This document shows positions 52,455-63,247 of a DNA stretch of 64,000 nt, piece after piece; position 1 is the stretch's first letter, and the number at the start of each line of letters is the position of its first letter. The notes beneath the pieces were generated by a model. It saw only the letters and a program-made list of their open reading frames with translations, had not been told where the DNA came from and did no database searches. Origin of the DNA: Cunninghamella blakesleeana (lineage: Eukaryota > Mucoromycota > Mucoromycetes > Mucorales > Cunninghamellaceae); contig JAFCIZ010000007.1 of assembly GCA_017871115.1 (NCBI GenBank), positions 558,001-622,000 on the forward strand, given 5' to 3'. The position numbers were made by a program, and so were the translations under genes.

Positions 52455-54601
52455 CTATACCAATCTTGTAATAGAAGATGAAGAGGATTGAGAGTGACTA
52501 AAATGATTACTGCTAACTTTACTATTATCATTTGTTGTCGCTCCTGTTGGTGCATTTTCTTTTCCATTAGAAGTTGATAATATATTATGTACATGATCTA
52601 ATTCGTCTTCATCATTATCGGGTTCCAATTCGTCTTTTTCTTCATCTTCATCATCTTCTTCAACTTCTCTTTCACGATTATTATGATTGTCTTCATTATT
52701 GTTTTTATTGATATGTACACGTTGCCCTTGTTCGTTATCGTCATCATTATCATAAATATGATGAGAAGATAATTGAGTCATTAGAATATCTTCATTTATT
52801 TCTTCTTGTGTATTGAATATATATCCATCATCATCATCATCATCATCATCATTATCTTCAGCATCATTATCTTTTCTTATGGCTGGAGAAGAAGAAGATG
52901 GAGGAGGTGTTGTAGTTAATAGCTGTTGTTGCTGTGATGAGTATGATGATAATTCAGCCTCTCTGCTTGCTTTATATTCTTGTAATTTTTTTGTCGAAAT
53001 GCCGCTAGGATGATCCAAATCTATATTATCCATCGTCATTAATGCATCATCTAATTTTAAAAATACATCACTGCCACTTTTCACCACTACTGGAGGTTGT
53101 TCAAAATTTTTTCTATAATGGTCCAAATGCTCCAAACTAATATCTGATCCACCGGTAACTAAAACTATGACATCACTTGCCGGTGAGATGTTTGGTAAAA
53201 TGTCACGGATAATTTCTGTATAACAAAGAGATAATGCTGCTCCAGAAGATGCTTCTACTAACATTTTATTATCGTCTACATTCATAACAGTAGCACAATA
53301 AAACAAATGAAAAGTAAAAAGAGTGAATAATTATATAATAACTATTAGGCAATTTATTTAATATCTTACCTGCAAACAAGCGAACCGAATTAGCAGCCAT
53401 AGCGTCACTAACAGCAAATGGTACAACAGGATGAATTAAACTTAATTCCAAAGTTTTAGCACAAACGGTTTTAGCTTCCAAACTTGTTGCTAAGGTAGAT
53501 GATTTTGTTAAGTGAACTAATTTACCCGCTACGACAGCTGCTTGAAAGGCATTACTACCATGAGTTTCTACAGCAATTACAGGTACTTGTTTCCATCCTA
53601 CTTCTTGAAGCCCTAATATTACACCATTTAACAAACCGCCACTACCTACAGGGCATATAATAGCTGCTGGAGGATTATCTAATAATTGAGTTTTTAATTC
53701 ATGTATAATACTTGAATGCCCTTGCCATATATGTTCATGATCTGCTGAAGGCACATAAATACTATGGTTCAAATAATATATATATAAATAAACGAGCAAA
53801 TTAATTAATATAATTATTATTTAAATATATTCGCAATCATTTCTTTTCTTTTTTTATTAAAAAAATCATATAAATATATATGTACCCATTTCTTTTTACA
53901 AGTTTTCTAGCATGTGTTTCAGCCGCTTCCCAATCGACGCCAAATTTGATTAGCTGCGCACCATCTAAACGAATAGCGTCACATATACTTTCTTTTGTGT
54001 TAGTTGGTACCACAATAATAGCTTCTACTCTTAATTGTCTAGCACAATAGGCAACGGCTAATACAGTATTGACACCAGAGCCGCATACAAATTTAATATC
54101 TGTACCTCTTGTTTGAATTTTCCGACTACAAAAGTTACCAATACCTCTTTTATTTTTTTAAAAAGAAAAAAGAAAAAAAAAAGATATATATAATATTAGT
54201 TTATTTCCAAAAAAGTAATAAGGTTTTATAAATATATATTTTTTCATATAATATATAATATATAATATAAGCTTCCTCTTTATTTATAAGTGTATATGTT
54301 CCTATATTTATGGTTATATATTGAATACCTCATTTTTACTGAACCAGAAGGTTGTATATTTTCCATTTTTAAAAAGATGTTACTATATAAATAAATATAA
54401 AAAAGATAGATCAATAAAACGATCGTTTATTTTATTGTAACATATGTATATACTTGTATAAAATAAAAAGTAGATGTATATATAAACTTACGTATTTAAA
54501 CGAATACTTAAACCCGTAGAATGAATCAGTGGTGTACCAACATGCAAAGACTGAATATCATTATAAAAATATTCTTCATCAGAAGAGGATCCGTCCTCCA
54601 T
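52455..54601 (-). CDS. PLP-dependent L-serine/threonine dehydratase with long acidic tail
   Basis: Five exons on the minus strand (54601-54492, 54382-54329, 54146-53886, 53761-53370 and 53275-52455) give 545 residues; the second exon is 54 nt. Fold-type II PLP features are present: Schiff-base Lys53 in ENIQPSGSVKMRG, the phosphate loop PVGSGGLLNGV, and LVTGGSDIS near the cofactor nitrogen. The substrate-binding loop, usually SSxGNxG, reads VCGSGVNTV here, with the Asn kept but neighbours altered. The enzyme should deaminate serine or threonine to a 2-oxo acid and ammonia. After the catalytic domain (~330 residues) comes a ~200-residue Asp/Glu/Asn/Ser tail, far longer than the usual 320-330 residue enzyme. 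No intact ACT domain is seen in the tail. Confidence 0.86.
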
Positions 54602-54936
54602 TAGCATATTAAAAAAAATATTAAAAAAAAGTGAGGAAAGAAGGAAAAAAAAATTAAAGGTGTTTAAAAATTTCCCTTTTTTTAATCACCAAAAAGAGCT
54701 TAAAAAAATTTAGTTACCAGCCACTTAAGCATATAACACAGAGTCAATTAGGATATTTAAGATTAGTTTATTTTTTTAAAAAAAATTACATAAATAAATG
54801 AATAAATAAATAAATACATACATACATACATACATACATGAATTGTCATTATTTTTTTAATAAAAAAAAAAAAGAGCAAGATAATATAAATAAGAAAAAA
54901 AAAGTCTATCATAAAATTATAATTTTTTTTAAAAGA
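54602..54936. other. Promoter of the dehydratase and 3' flank of the TPR gene
   Basis: This 335-bp gap lies between two minus-strand genes. It contains AGCCACTTAAG at 54719-54729, also found at 57966-57976, and an AAAT then ACAT tetranucleotide microsatellite at about 54790-54840. No coding segment was seen. Confidence 0.55.
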
Positions 54937-57441
54937 TTATTGCTGTTTAAGATCATCTAAACGTTCTTTAAGAGATTCATAAGTTGGTGTATCATCAAAG
55001 GTATCTCTAACTTTACCCATTAAACTTTTAAGAAGCGATTTGGACTGGTATTTCCAATCAGAACAAACTAGTTCACCATCAATATCTGTCTTTTCACCCA
55101 AGGTTTCATACATATCCACAGTTTCTAAAGCCCATTTAGCTACATTCTTAAAGACAAGCTCATCCGTTTCCAAATGAGGATCATGCATGACGGCACGATA
55201 TGATTTCAAAGAAGCTTCCAAAGCATCCTTATATCGCTCTTGCCATAAATAAAATTTACCACAGATCCGCCAAATATCGGGATTATTAGTGATCCGACTT
55301 AAAATAACATTTTCCAAAAGACGTTGAATATGGCCAGATAATCTTCTTGCTTCTTGGTCATGTAAATCCTTCCAATTTTGAATCACGCTTTCTACCAATA
55401 ATTGAAGGCATTGAAGATCCACTGCTTGATCGCGCAATTTATCCCAAGTTAAATCGACTACTCGTTGCATGGCCCAAATGGCATCTGCAAATTGTCCAAT
55501 ATCGATAGAGACATATAAAAGATTTTGCCACATTTTCCAACTGTCATATTTTAATTTACATGCTTGTTTTAAGGCCAAAAAGGCATCAACTTTTTTATTC
55601 ATTTTCATATAAATACTTGATAAATTATTCCAACCTTCAGCATTATCTTGATCCAATCCCACTACACGTTGAAAAGCTCTTGCTCCAGTTTCCCAATCAT
55701 CTATCATCATGGCAGTACATCCTAAGACAAACCACGAACTTTCAAACAATGGATTGATGGCTAAAGCTTGTTTATAATAATCAATGGCTAAATCATATTT
55801 TTCTTTTCTAAACCAATGGGCACCAAGACTACGCATGGCTCTTGCAAAACGATGATGACTGATTTCCCATGCCTTTTCCCAGTACTGAGGATCTTCATCA
55901 ATATCACCAAGTATACACCACAATTTAGGCGATTCTGGTTGTTCCTTTAATAACCTTTCAACGATGGTTCTTGCTTTTGATTTTTGGTCCAACATTTGGT
56001 AGCAAGCTACTACATCTTCCCACATTTCTAATCGTTCAAAAATATCTAGAGCTGATTTAATTACTCCTAAGCCCATGAATCGATGCCCTAATTCTCTTTC
56101 CATTGACCATTTACTAGGTAATAATAAATCATAAATATAACCCATTCTTTCTTTTGCGTCGGCAACATCTTCATTTTCATCATCATCATGGTCTAATTTG
56201 ATTTGATCCACTAAAGCTTGTAATTGAAGTGCTGCACGTTCCATGGTTCTTGATTTATGTACTTCTAATCTTGATTTTAATAAAAGCCCCATTGTATGAA
56301 CCATCCAATTATTAGGATTTTCCAAAACACGAGTAACAAAAGGAACCATTTGTTCATTGGTCATACCATGTTCTGGATTGGTATTTTTTACATTTAAACA
56401 AAATCCAAGTAAGAGACATTGATCAATGACTTGAAGATTACCATGTCGTTTAGGTGCATTTAATTCATTTTCCTTTGTTTCTGAAAAAGAGATTTTTTCT
56501 AATAAAGTATCATCATTCAAATCAATGGTTTCTGGTTGTTGTTTGATATCATCCTTTTCTTTTTCTATTTGTTGTTGACCATCTTTCTCTTTACTTTCCG
56601 CTAATACAACTAATTGAGAAACATCATACTGTTGAAATTTTGTTCTTTTCCCTAAAGCACCAGTAATAGACCATTCAAATCCAGATGTAGATTGAGCTTC
56701 CTTTAATTGATCAAATGCTTCTTTATCTTGATGAAAATAACTATAAATTAAAGCTGTTTCCAATTCATGTCTTACTTTTAATGCTGTATCTTGCTGGATA
56801 TTCATTTGTTGAGCACTAGCTGGTGTCAATTCATTTAATAATAGTTCTTGTAACGTACCTGTACATTCATCTAATAATTGCTGTTGGATAAAAATAGATC
56901 GTCTAGCCCAAAAGCTAACTGTCAATAATGCTTTTTTTTCAGCTGTTATTTCATGTAGAGTTAAAAAGAGAGAACGTGCTATCACCAAATAACCCAATTG
57001 TGCTGATAAATGATAAACTTGTTCTCCATCGGTCGATAATAAATTTGAACAGTGTGAATGAAAATCTGTTTTATTGGTATCATCTAACCCTAAAAGAGAT
57101 AAAGCTGTTTTTTCAACTAATGGCCCAGTCCAATTCAATTGTACAAATAAATTTAAACATGCTACACCTGTCAAGTATAAAGTATGTATCATATCTTGGT
57201 CATTGTTTTTTAATAAGGATAGAGCAGTATCTTTTGTCCATTGATCTAATTTGTTTTCTTTTATTGAATAAGGCGATGAGGATTGGGTGAATAATGGACT
57301 ACGTTCTAATACAGCGACGTACTGACCTTGGAGAATGCTGTCAAAATCTTGTTGAAGGTTAGGTGATAATTGACTATAAACATCTTTATCTATAGATTGA
57401 TTAAGTAATAGAGCTCTTTCCGCTGTATGCTTTATATCCAT
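54937..57441 (-). CDS. EMW1: TPR protein TTC27/Emw1
   Basis: The gene is intronless and encodes 834 residues from the ATG at 57439-57441 (MDIKHTAERALL). An upstream in-frame ATG would add a hydrophobic, repeat-derived 31-residue leader and is rejected. The N-terminal half is helical with acidic Lys/Asp/Glu inserts (~295-350). TPR repeats are visible at about 530-665: EKYDLAIDYYKQALAINPL, DDWETGARAFQRVVGLDQDN, NLSSIYMKMNKKVDAFLALK and GQFADAIWAMQRVVDL. WCILGDIDEDPQYWEKAWE precedes them and is a strong TTC27 landmark. S. pombe Emw1 and yeast YNL313C/EMW1 are essential and linked to cell-wall maintenance; a co-chaperone-like role in assembling large complexes has been suggested. Length fits the family (about 830-900). 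Confidence 0.92.
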   Translation of the reverse strand: MDIKHTAERALLLNQSIDKDVYSQLSPNLQQDFDSILQGQYVAVLERSPLFTQSSSPYSIKENKLDQWTKDTALSLLKNNDQDMIHTLYLTGVACLNLFVQLNWTGPLVEKTALSLLGLDDTNKTDFHSHCSNLLSTDGEQVYHLSAQLGYLVIARSLFLTLHEITAEKKALLTVSFWARRSIFIQQQLLDECTGTLQELLLNELTPASAQQMNIQQDTALKVRHELETALIYSYFHQDKEAFDQLKEAQSTSGFEWSITGALGKRTKFQQYDVSQLVVLAESKEKDGQQQIEKEKDDIKQQPETIDLNDDTLLEKISFSETKENELNAPKRHGNLQVIDQCLLLGFCLNVKNTNPEHGMTNEQMVPFVTRVLENPNNWMVHTMGLLLKSRLEVHKSRTMERAALQLQALVDQIKLDHDDDENEDVADAKERMGYIYDLLLPSKWSMERELGHRFMGLGVIKSALDIFERLEMWEDVVACYQMLDQKSKARTIVERLLKEQPESPKLWCILGDIDEDPQYWEKAWEISHHRFARAMRSLGAHWFRKEKYDLAIDYYKQALAINPLFESSWFVLGCTAMMIDDWETGARAFQRVVGLDQDNAEGWNNLSSIYMKMNKKVDAFLALKQACKLKYDSWKMWQNLLYVSIDIGQFADAIWAMQRVVDLTWDKLRDQAVDLQCLQLLVESVIQNWKDLHDQEARRLSGHIQRLLENVILSRITNNPDIWRICGKFYLWQERYKDALEASLKSYRAVMHDPHLETDELVFKNVAKWALETVDMYETLGEKTDIDGELVCSDWKYQSKSLLKSLMGKVRDTFDDTPTYESLKERLDDLKQQ

Positions 57442-58050
57442 TATTAATATGATTAATCGATGAAAAGAAAAAATAAAAAAAAGAAAGGGATAACAATATG
57501 AAGAATAATAATAAATAAAAATATATAGGGACAAAAAAAAAAAAAAAAAAAAAGAACGAGAAAGAAAGCTGAAGAAAAAAAATTATTATTAATCCACTTA
57601 TATTTTTTTTTTCAGCCACTAAAATTAAAATTCAGTTATTTTATGCGTCGAAATTTTTGGTTAACTGCTAATTTTTATCATTAAAAAACATGATATGGCA
57701 GATTGCATAAACTAAGTACAATGCTATAATAGATAAAAAAATATCTATTCCCAAGAAAAATTGTTTTTGTAACCGTTTAATAAACGAAGATCATTATTTA
57801 ATTTTTTTTTTTTTATTAACCTACCTTGTTCCAATATTTTTTACCAACGCATATATATAACAAGATATTCAGACATTGCTGATTAACTATTTAAAGAGAC
57901 TTATTCAAACTAAATATATATATATATATATATTTTAAATCAAATACTAATGGATGCGATATTTTAGCCACTTAAGGGTATAAACAAGCACTCTATGCCG
58001 ATTAAGTTAAAGATCCACACTCAATTTAATATTAATTAATACCAACAAAT

Positions 58051-58537
58051 ATGAAATTTGTCTCCGTAAAATCATTACATAAGGAAAATAACCATATTAT
58101 TGATTGGTTGAAATGTTAAGTTGATTGGTTTCTAATTGATGGAAATAAAATAGTCCATTTAGTTATTAGCTATTATATTAACTCGTAGAAAATAAAAATC
58201 ATGTTGTGAATACTATCCTACTCTATAATATATGATTATATTATTAAGAATTTAAAATAATACATCAATTAGTATACTACGTGTTTTGATAACAACTACT
58301 TTATTTAAATATAATTCTATAGTTTATTCAGTCAATCATCAAGATCATCTTTTGAAAATTGATCAATATATAAAGAGCGATCATATTGTCGATCTATTAA
58401 AATGTTATTTATTGGATGTACTATTCATAAAAATAAATGAATTTTAACTTGGATATTACCCTTTAAATAAATTATCAGCTATTTATAATCATTTTATGAA
58501 AGTTAAACTATTGATATATAATGATTACGTTATTTGA
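58051..58537 (+). pseudogene. Degraded coding remnant, family not identified
   Basis: From an ATG at 58051 one frame reads MKFVSVKSLHKENNHIIDWL, then after a single stop VDWFLIDGNKIVHLVISYY. A second frame stays open without ATG from about 58262 to a TAA near 58440 and contains NHQDHLLKIDQYIKSD followed by HIVDLLKCYLLDVLF; it continues past the stop as LGYYPLNKLSAIYNHFMKV to 58537. The repeated HLL, IDQYI and VDLL pattern faintly recalls ankyrin-like helical repeats. No intact frame or splice solution was found. It appears to be a dead gene copy. Confidence 0.33.
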
Positions 58538-58759
58538 TAGTAAAAATTTCGCATTAGTTGGTTTATTCTTTATGAAATTAAATAAATATAAGGTCTAAAT
58601 AGTAAAATTTAATAATAAAATGTAAAAATTATAATAAAATAAAATAATAAAAATCGCGATTTAGTAAAAATGATCCATTATTTAAAGTTCACAACTTCCT
58701 AGGTAACTTGTTTAAAACCCTTGGTGGGTACCAAGTTAAAATAAGTAAAAAATTTTGAT

Positions 58760-58771
58760 ACGGAGTTGGAA
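58760..58771 (+). promoter_or_regulatory. 12-bp element shared with the Arp10 promoter
   Basis: ACGGAGTTGGAA lies about 115 bp before the RCC1 start codon, in the same orientation and at a similar distance as the identical copy before the Arp10 gene. Both are followed by an AT-rich AAATTTT stretch. Regulatory function is inferred only from position and sequence identity. Confidence 0.4.
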
Positions 58772-58885
58772 ATTTTCGTTCTACTTAAAAAAATTTTGCT
58801 TTTTTTTTTTACTCTTCTTCCTTTTCTTTCTCTCTTTTTTTTTTCTTATATAAAAACAAATATATTTTGTTGAACAATCATCATA

Positions 58886-60606
58886 ATGTCTCAAAATAGT
58901 TGTAAGTGCTATAAACTGTTGTCTTATTATTTTTATTTTTTTTGAAAAAAGAAAAAGGAAAAAAAATAAAGTTGCTTTAAAATAATTTTTTTGTCAAATA
59001 AAAATATTATTTATAAACTAACAACATTTTTTTTTTTTTTTTTTTTTTCATTGTCACTTTTTCTTTATTTTATTTATCTTTTTCTTATTTTTATTATATA
59101 GTAAAACGACAAAATACAGATATTGAGATGACTGATTCATCGCAAAACAGTATAGATGAACCTTCTTCAAAAAGAACACGTCAAACTTCTATCGAATATG
59201 CATCTGAGGCTGGCGAAGTTCTTGTTTTTGGAAGCGGGGATACTGGTCAACTTGGTTTAGGTGATTCTATGCTTACTAGAAAGAGACCAATGCCTTTGAA
59301 AGTTTTAGATGATAAAAATATTGTTGATGTTGCTTGTGGTGGTATGCACTCTATCGCTATTACAAAAGAAGGAGAAGTAAGTTTATGAATATAATATATA
59401 TTTATTATTTGTTTAAAATATACATAGTTATATATATACTCATATGTATATATTAGTTATATAGTTGGGGTTGTAATGATCAACGTGCTTTAGGTCGTTC
59501 TGGCGAAGAATATGAACCTGGTTTAGTAGAAAATTTGAATGGAGTTAAAATCATCAAGGTTGTATGTGGTGACTCTATATCAATGGCATTATCCGATACT
59601 GGAAAAGTTTATTGTTGGGGTACTTATAGAGTAAGTTATTGTATTATTATTATTATTATTATTATTTTCACTGTGGTCCCATTGTTAAATTTTATGCACA
59701 TTTTGTGTTTATATTTTTATTACTATCTACAATTATTATTATTATTATTATTATTAGTGCGCTGAAGGAGCTCTTGGATTCTCAAAAGATAAAGAAGTAC
59801 AAGATTTACCTGCAGTTTTTGACGCCTTGGCCAAATACAACATTATAGACATTGCAGCCGGTACAGATCATTGTTTAGCTTTAACAGATAAAGGTCGTGT
59901 ATATGGATGGGGAAATGGACAACAATTCCAATTAGGACGCCGTGTAATTGAAAGACGTAAACGTAATGGACTTCGCCCTGAAGCTTTAGCATTAAGAAAT
60001 ATTAAAGCCATTGGTACAGGATCCTATCACTCCTTTGCTGTCTCTCATGACAATGATCTTTATGTATGGGGATTAAACAATTATCAACAATGTGGTCTTT
60101 TAACAGAAAACGTTCATAAAGTAGAAGATATTATTACTTCACCTACGATTGTTCCTGGATTACAAGGGAAAGGGGCCATTCGATCCGTTGTTGCTGGGGA
60201 ACATCATTCTTACGTTTTAATGGAAAATGGCACAGTTTATTCATTTGGCCGTGCAGATTCTTGTCAATTGGGCTTGCCTGATGCATTGGTTCATCAATTA
60301 CAAACTACTAATCAAAAGGATGAATCTTCTTCTCAATTTAAAAAAGCTATCGGTATACCAACACAAATTCCAGATCTGAAAGATGTTGTTCAAATTAGTA
60401 GTGGTAGTAATCATGCAATTGTCACAACCAAGAAAGGTGATGCTTATACATGGGGTTTTGGTGAAATGTATGCTTTAGGGAATGGCTCAGATGAAGATGA
60501 AAGTGTTCCTTTATTATTAACTGGGCAAAAATTAGAAGGTCATAAAGTACTTAGAGTCTCTGCTGGGGCTCAACATAGCGTTATTTTGGTGGATAAATTA
60601 AAGTAA
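58886..60606 (+). CDS. RCC1-type Ran guanine nucleotide exchange factor
   Basis: Four exons (58886-58901, 59102-59376, 59457-59630 and 59758-60606) give 437 residues. The first coding exon is only 16 nt (MSQNS plus one base). The basic SLKRQNTDIEMTDSSQNS and PSSKRTRQ stretch is a likely nuclear localisation signal. A seven-bladed propeller follows: GEVLVFGSGDTGQLGLGD, CGGMHSIAITKEGE, YSWGCNDQRALGRSG, VYCWGTYRCAEGALGFS, YGWGNGQQFQLGRR, YVWGLNNYQQCGLL, YSFGRADSCQLGLP and YTWGFGEMYALGNGSDEDES. The spacing and the order of these repeats fit true RCC1 (yeast Srm1/Prp20, S. pombe Pim1), which loads Ran with GTP on chromatin. Length matches the family (about 420-480). Confidence 0.94.
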
Positions 60607-60910
60607 CATATATATACTTGGATGTACAAAAAGGATAATCATACAATACTTTTTATTTTAAGAAACAAAAAACAAAAAACAATAAAAAAATAATAGAAAA
60701 GATAATAGATTAATATCATAAGGAAAAAAGTGGTTCCACTTTTTTTATATATTGAACTTCCGATTTTTTTTATCATGCCATTTTATTTCTTTGTAAAAAA
60801 AATTTTTTCTCTTTTTATTTTGTATTTTATATTATCTTCCCCTTCTTTTTATAATTACTATTATTATTTAATATATGTATATATATATATGATAACAATA
60901 ATCCAATACA
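60607..60910. other. Short spacer between RCC1 and the dioxygenase
   Basis: This 304-bp gap separates two tandem plus-strand genes. It contains A-rich and T-rich runs, a GTGGTTCCACTTTT patch near 60730 and a TATATA run just before the ATG. No coding segment was seen. Confidence 0.6.
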
Positions 60911-62525
60911 ATGTCACCTTCTAATATAATCAACAATTCAGTAACCGAAGAGCATGTAGCAAAAAAATTGAAAACAAGCTCTTACTCGCCATCGTCATCT
61001 GTAGACAACAAACAGGAACACATTTTTACAAAAGGATTGTTTGACATAGAGTCAAAAACAAGCTTACGTAGAGCCGTTGAAGCATCTTTACCTTATAAAC
61101 ATTGTAAAATTGATCAATTAGTAAACGATACCTTATTGCGTCAAGCGAGGAAAGAAATTTTAGAGAATATTCAATTCACCACAAAAGAAACAGATATTTA
61201 TAAAGTCAACCAAACAGGGGATTTAGCCAATATGGATGGTTTACCTCAAGAAGAAAAGGATCGGTTGGCACATTTATTTACATTGAGAGAAGGAATTTAT
61301 AGTCAAGTATTTAGAGATTTTATATCTGAAGTAACGCAATGTGGACCTTTATCAGCTAGAAAAATGGATATGAGTGTCAATATCTATAATCAAGGATGTC
61401 ATTTATTAAACCATGATGATGTAATTGGTGATCGTTGCGTCTCATTTATTTTATATATGCCTGATCCAGATGATGATAATATGTGGCAACCTGAATACGG
61501 TGGAGCTTTAGAGTTATATGGACTTGCTCAAAATGAACAACAGCAATATAGTGATGGAGGAAAACCTGCTAATGAACCTATGGTGAGTTTATTACCTCAA
61601 TGGAATCAATTTGCTTTTTTTATGGTATTACCTGGTCACTCATTTCATGCTGTACAAGAGGTTGTGCCAAAAGGAAAATCAAGATTAAGTATTCAAGGAT
61701 GGTTCCATTATCCCCAAGAAGACGAACCTGGCTACGATCCAACGGTTTTACAAAATTTAATGATTAAAAAATCATCTTTAGAGCAATTGCTAATGGTACA
61801 GTATTAAAACAAAATAAATGGTATAAAAAAAATTAAAAAAAGGATATACATTATATACATTATAAAGAATAAAAATAAATGAAAATACATATCCGTATTT
61901 ACCTTTTTATTATAATCATCATTATTATCAATTTTATTACAATGCTAGGATGTTCAAGAAGAATTTCAACCGTATGAAAAAATATATGAATCAGTGAATG
62001 AATTAAAAGAAGACGACATCAAAAATTTATCACAGTGGATGAATGAAAAATATTTGAACCTCGAAAATCTCCAAGAACTAGCCGATCAGTTTATTGAAAG
62101 ATCCTCTTTACAACTTCAACTATTCATTCAACCATCCCTTTATCAAACCATTGCAACAGCCATTTTAAAAGCAGATGAACAAGATGATTATTTAAGACCA
62201 ATATTACCACCACATGGGTCAGGATTAAGAGGATCATGGTACGTTAAAGGTTCACCGCTTTCTCAACGCTATTTAAAGCTCGATCGTACTACAATACAAT
62301 TAAACGACGATGACCCAACAAGTTCACTTTTCCATCAACTATTAAATAACTTTGAAAGCATTTCATTTAGAAAATGGTTAACATTAGTATCACAATTGAT
62401 TTTAAAAAAATACCGATCTCAAGCAAGACGTTTTCGACCTGGATTAGATTATACTTTAGCTACAATCCCTCTTCAACAACAGCAATCTGTTTTGGATGTA
62501 ACGTTATCATTTATATCTCAACCCA

Positions 62526-62560
<35 letters not shown>

Positions 62561-62821
62561 TTACTATGGCAACAAGGGGATGTGGGTGGCTATTTATGTT
62601 ATATGGCATGCGATGATGATAATGACGAGGCTTCTATTTATCGTTCCTCAGAACAAGATGGAGCTTTGTTGATGCTGCCCTGTCAAGATAATGAACTATC
62701 GATTGTTTTACGTGATGAAGGTGTAATGAAATTCGTCAAATATGTTAGTGCAAATGCTATTGGGTCAAGATGGGATCTTTCTTTAGAATTTGAAGCTTTA
62801 GAAGAAAATGAAGAAAAATGA
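60911..62821 (+). CDS. TPA1: TPA1/OGFOD1-type prolyl hydroxylase (2-oxoglutarate and iron dependent)
   Basis: Two exons (60911-61795 and 61949-62821) give 585 residues. The N-terminal catalytic domain has an HxD...H iron triad: His168 and Asp170 in LLNHDDVIGDR, and His246 in PGHSFHAVQEV, with Arg258 in KSRLSIQGWFHYP as the 2-oxoglutarate anchor. The C-terminal half (from about 300) is the second, non-catalytic OGFOD1-like fold, with LRGSWYVKGSPLSQRYLKLD as a landmark and a poly-Asn insertion encoded by an AAT run near 62525-62559. Yeast Tpa1 and human OGFOD1 hydroxylate a proline of ribosomal protein uS12 and affect translation termination; S. pombe Ofd1 also controls a SREBP. Length is typical for the family (540-640). 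Confidence 0.93.
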
Positions 62822-63247
62822 TTCATTGTAATAATGAATAAAAAAAAATCATTAAAAAAAAAAATTACTATTATTATTATTATATTTTGCCTTTATAAAG
62901 TAATTATTGATATAAAAAGTAAAAGAGGTTAAAAAAATTACGTAAAATAATATGAATAAAAAAATAAAATAAAAATAAAATCATCACTTTCATTTCCTTT
63001 ATGGATAATAAATACCTAGTTTCGTATTAATTTTTTTAAAAAAACATCTTGACAACCAAAAAAGGAAATAAGATCTACGTACACTTAAAGTTTTCCCCCT
63101 CATTCTTTAATTTTTTTTTATGCTTTATTATCATTATAATATTCCTTGGCATTTTCCCCTTCTCTTATTTCTCCTTATTCCTTATAATTGTTATTATTAT
63201 TAATAACAATAATAATAATAAAAGAGTGCCATCTTCCAGGACTTTAT
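62822..63247. other. Convergent spacer, no gene seen
   Basis: This 426-bp gap separates the stop of the dioxygenase from the stop of the edge gene on the other strand. It is AT-rich with ATT runs and homopolymers. An open frame at 63049-63276 is a low-complexity translation and is not called. Confidence 0.6.

Larger units (their letters stand above)
57442..58885. other. Divergent spacer with coding-like relic
   Basis: This 1.44-kb gap separates the starts of the TPR gene and RCC1. It contains AGCCACTTAAG at 57966-57976, a broken open frame at about 58051-58537, and the 12-bp element shared with Arp10 at 58760-58771. A pyrimidine-rich leader at 58799-58845 precedes the RCC1 start. Confidence 0.5.

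Noticed and set aside
57442..57534. Upstream in-frame ATG of the TTC27/Emw1 gene
   Set aside because: It adds a hydrophobic leader encoded by low-complexity spacer sequence; the ATG at 57439-57441 starts the family-like sequence.
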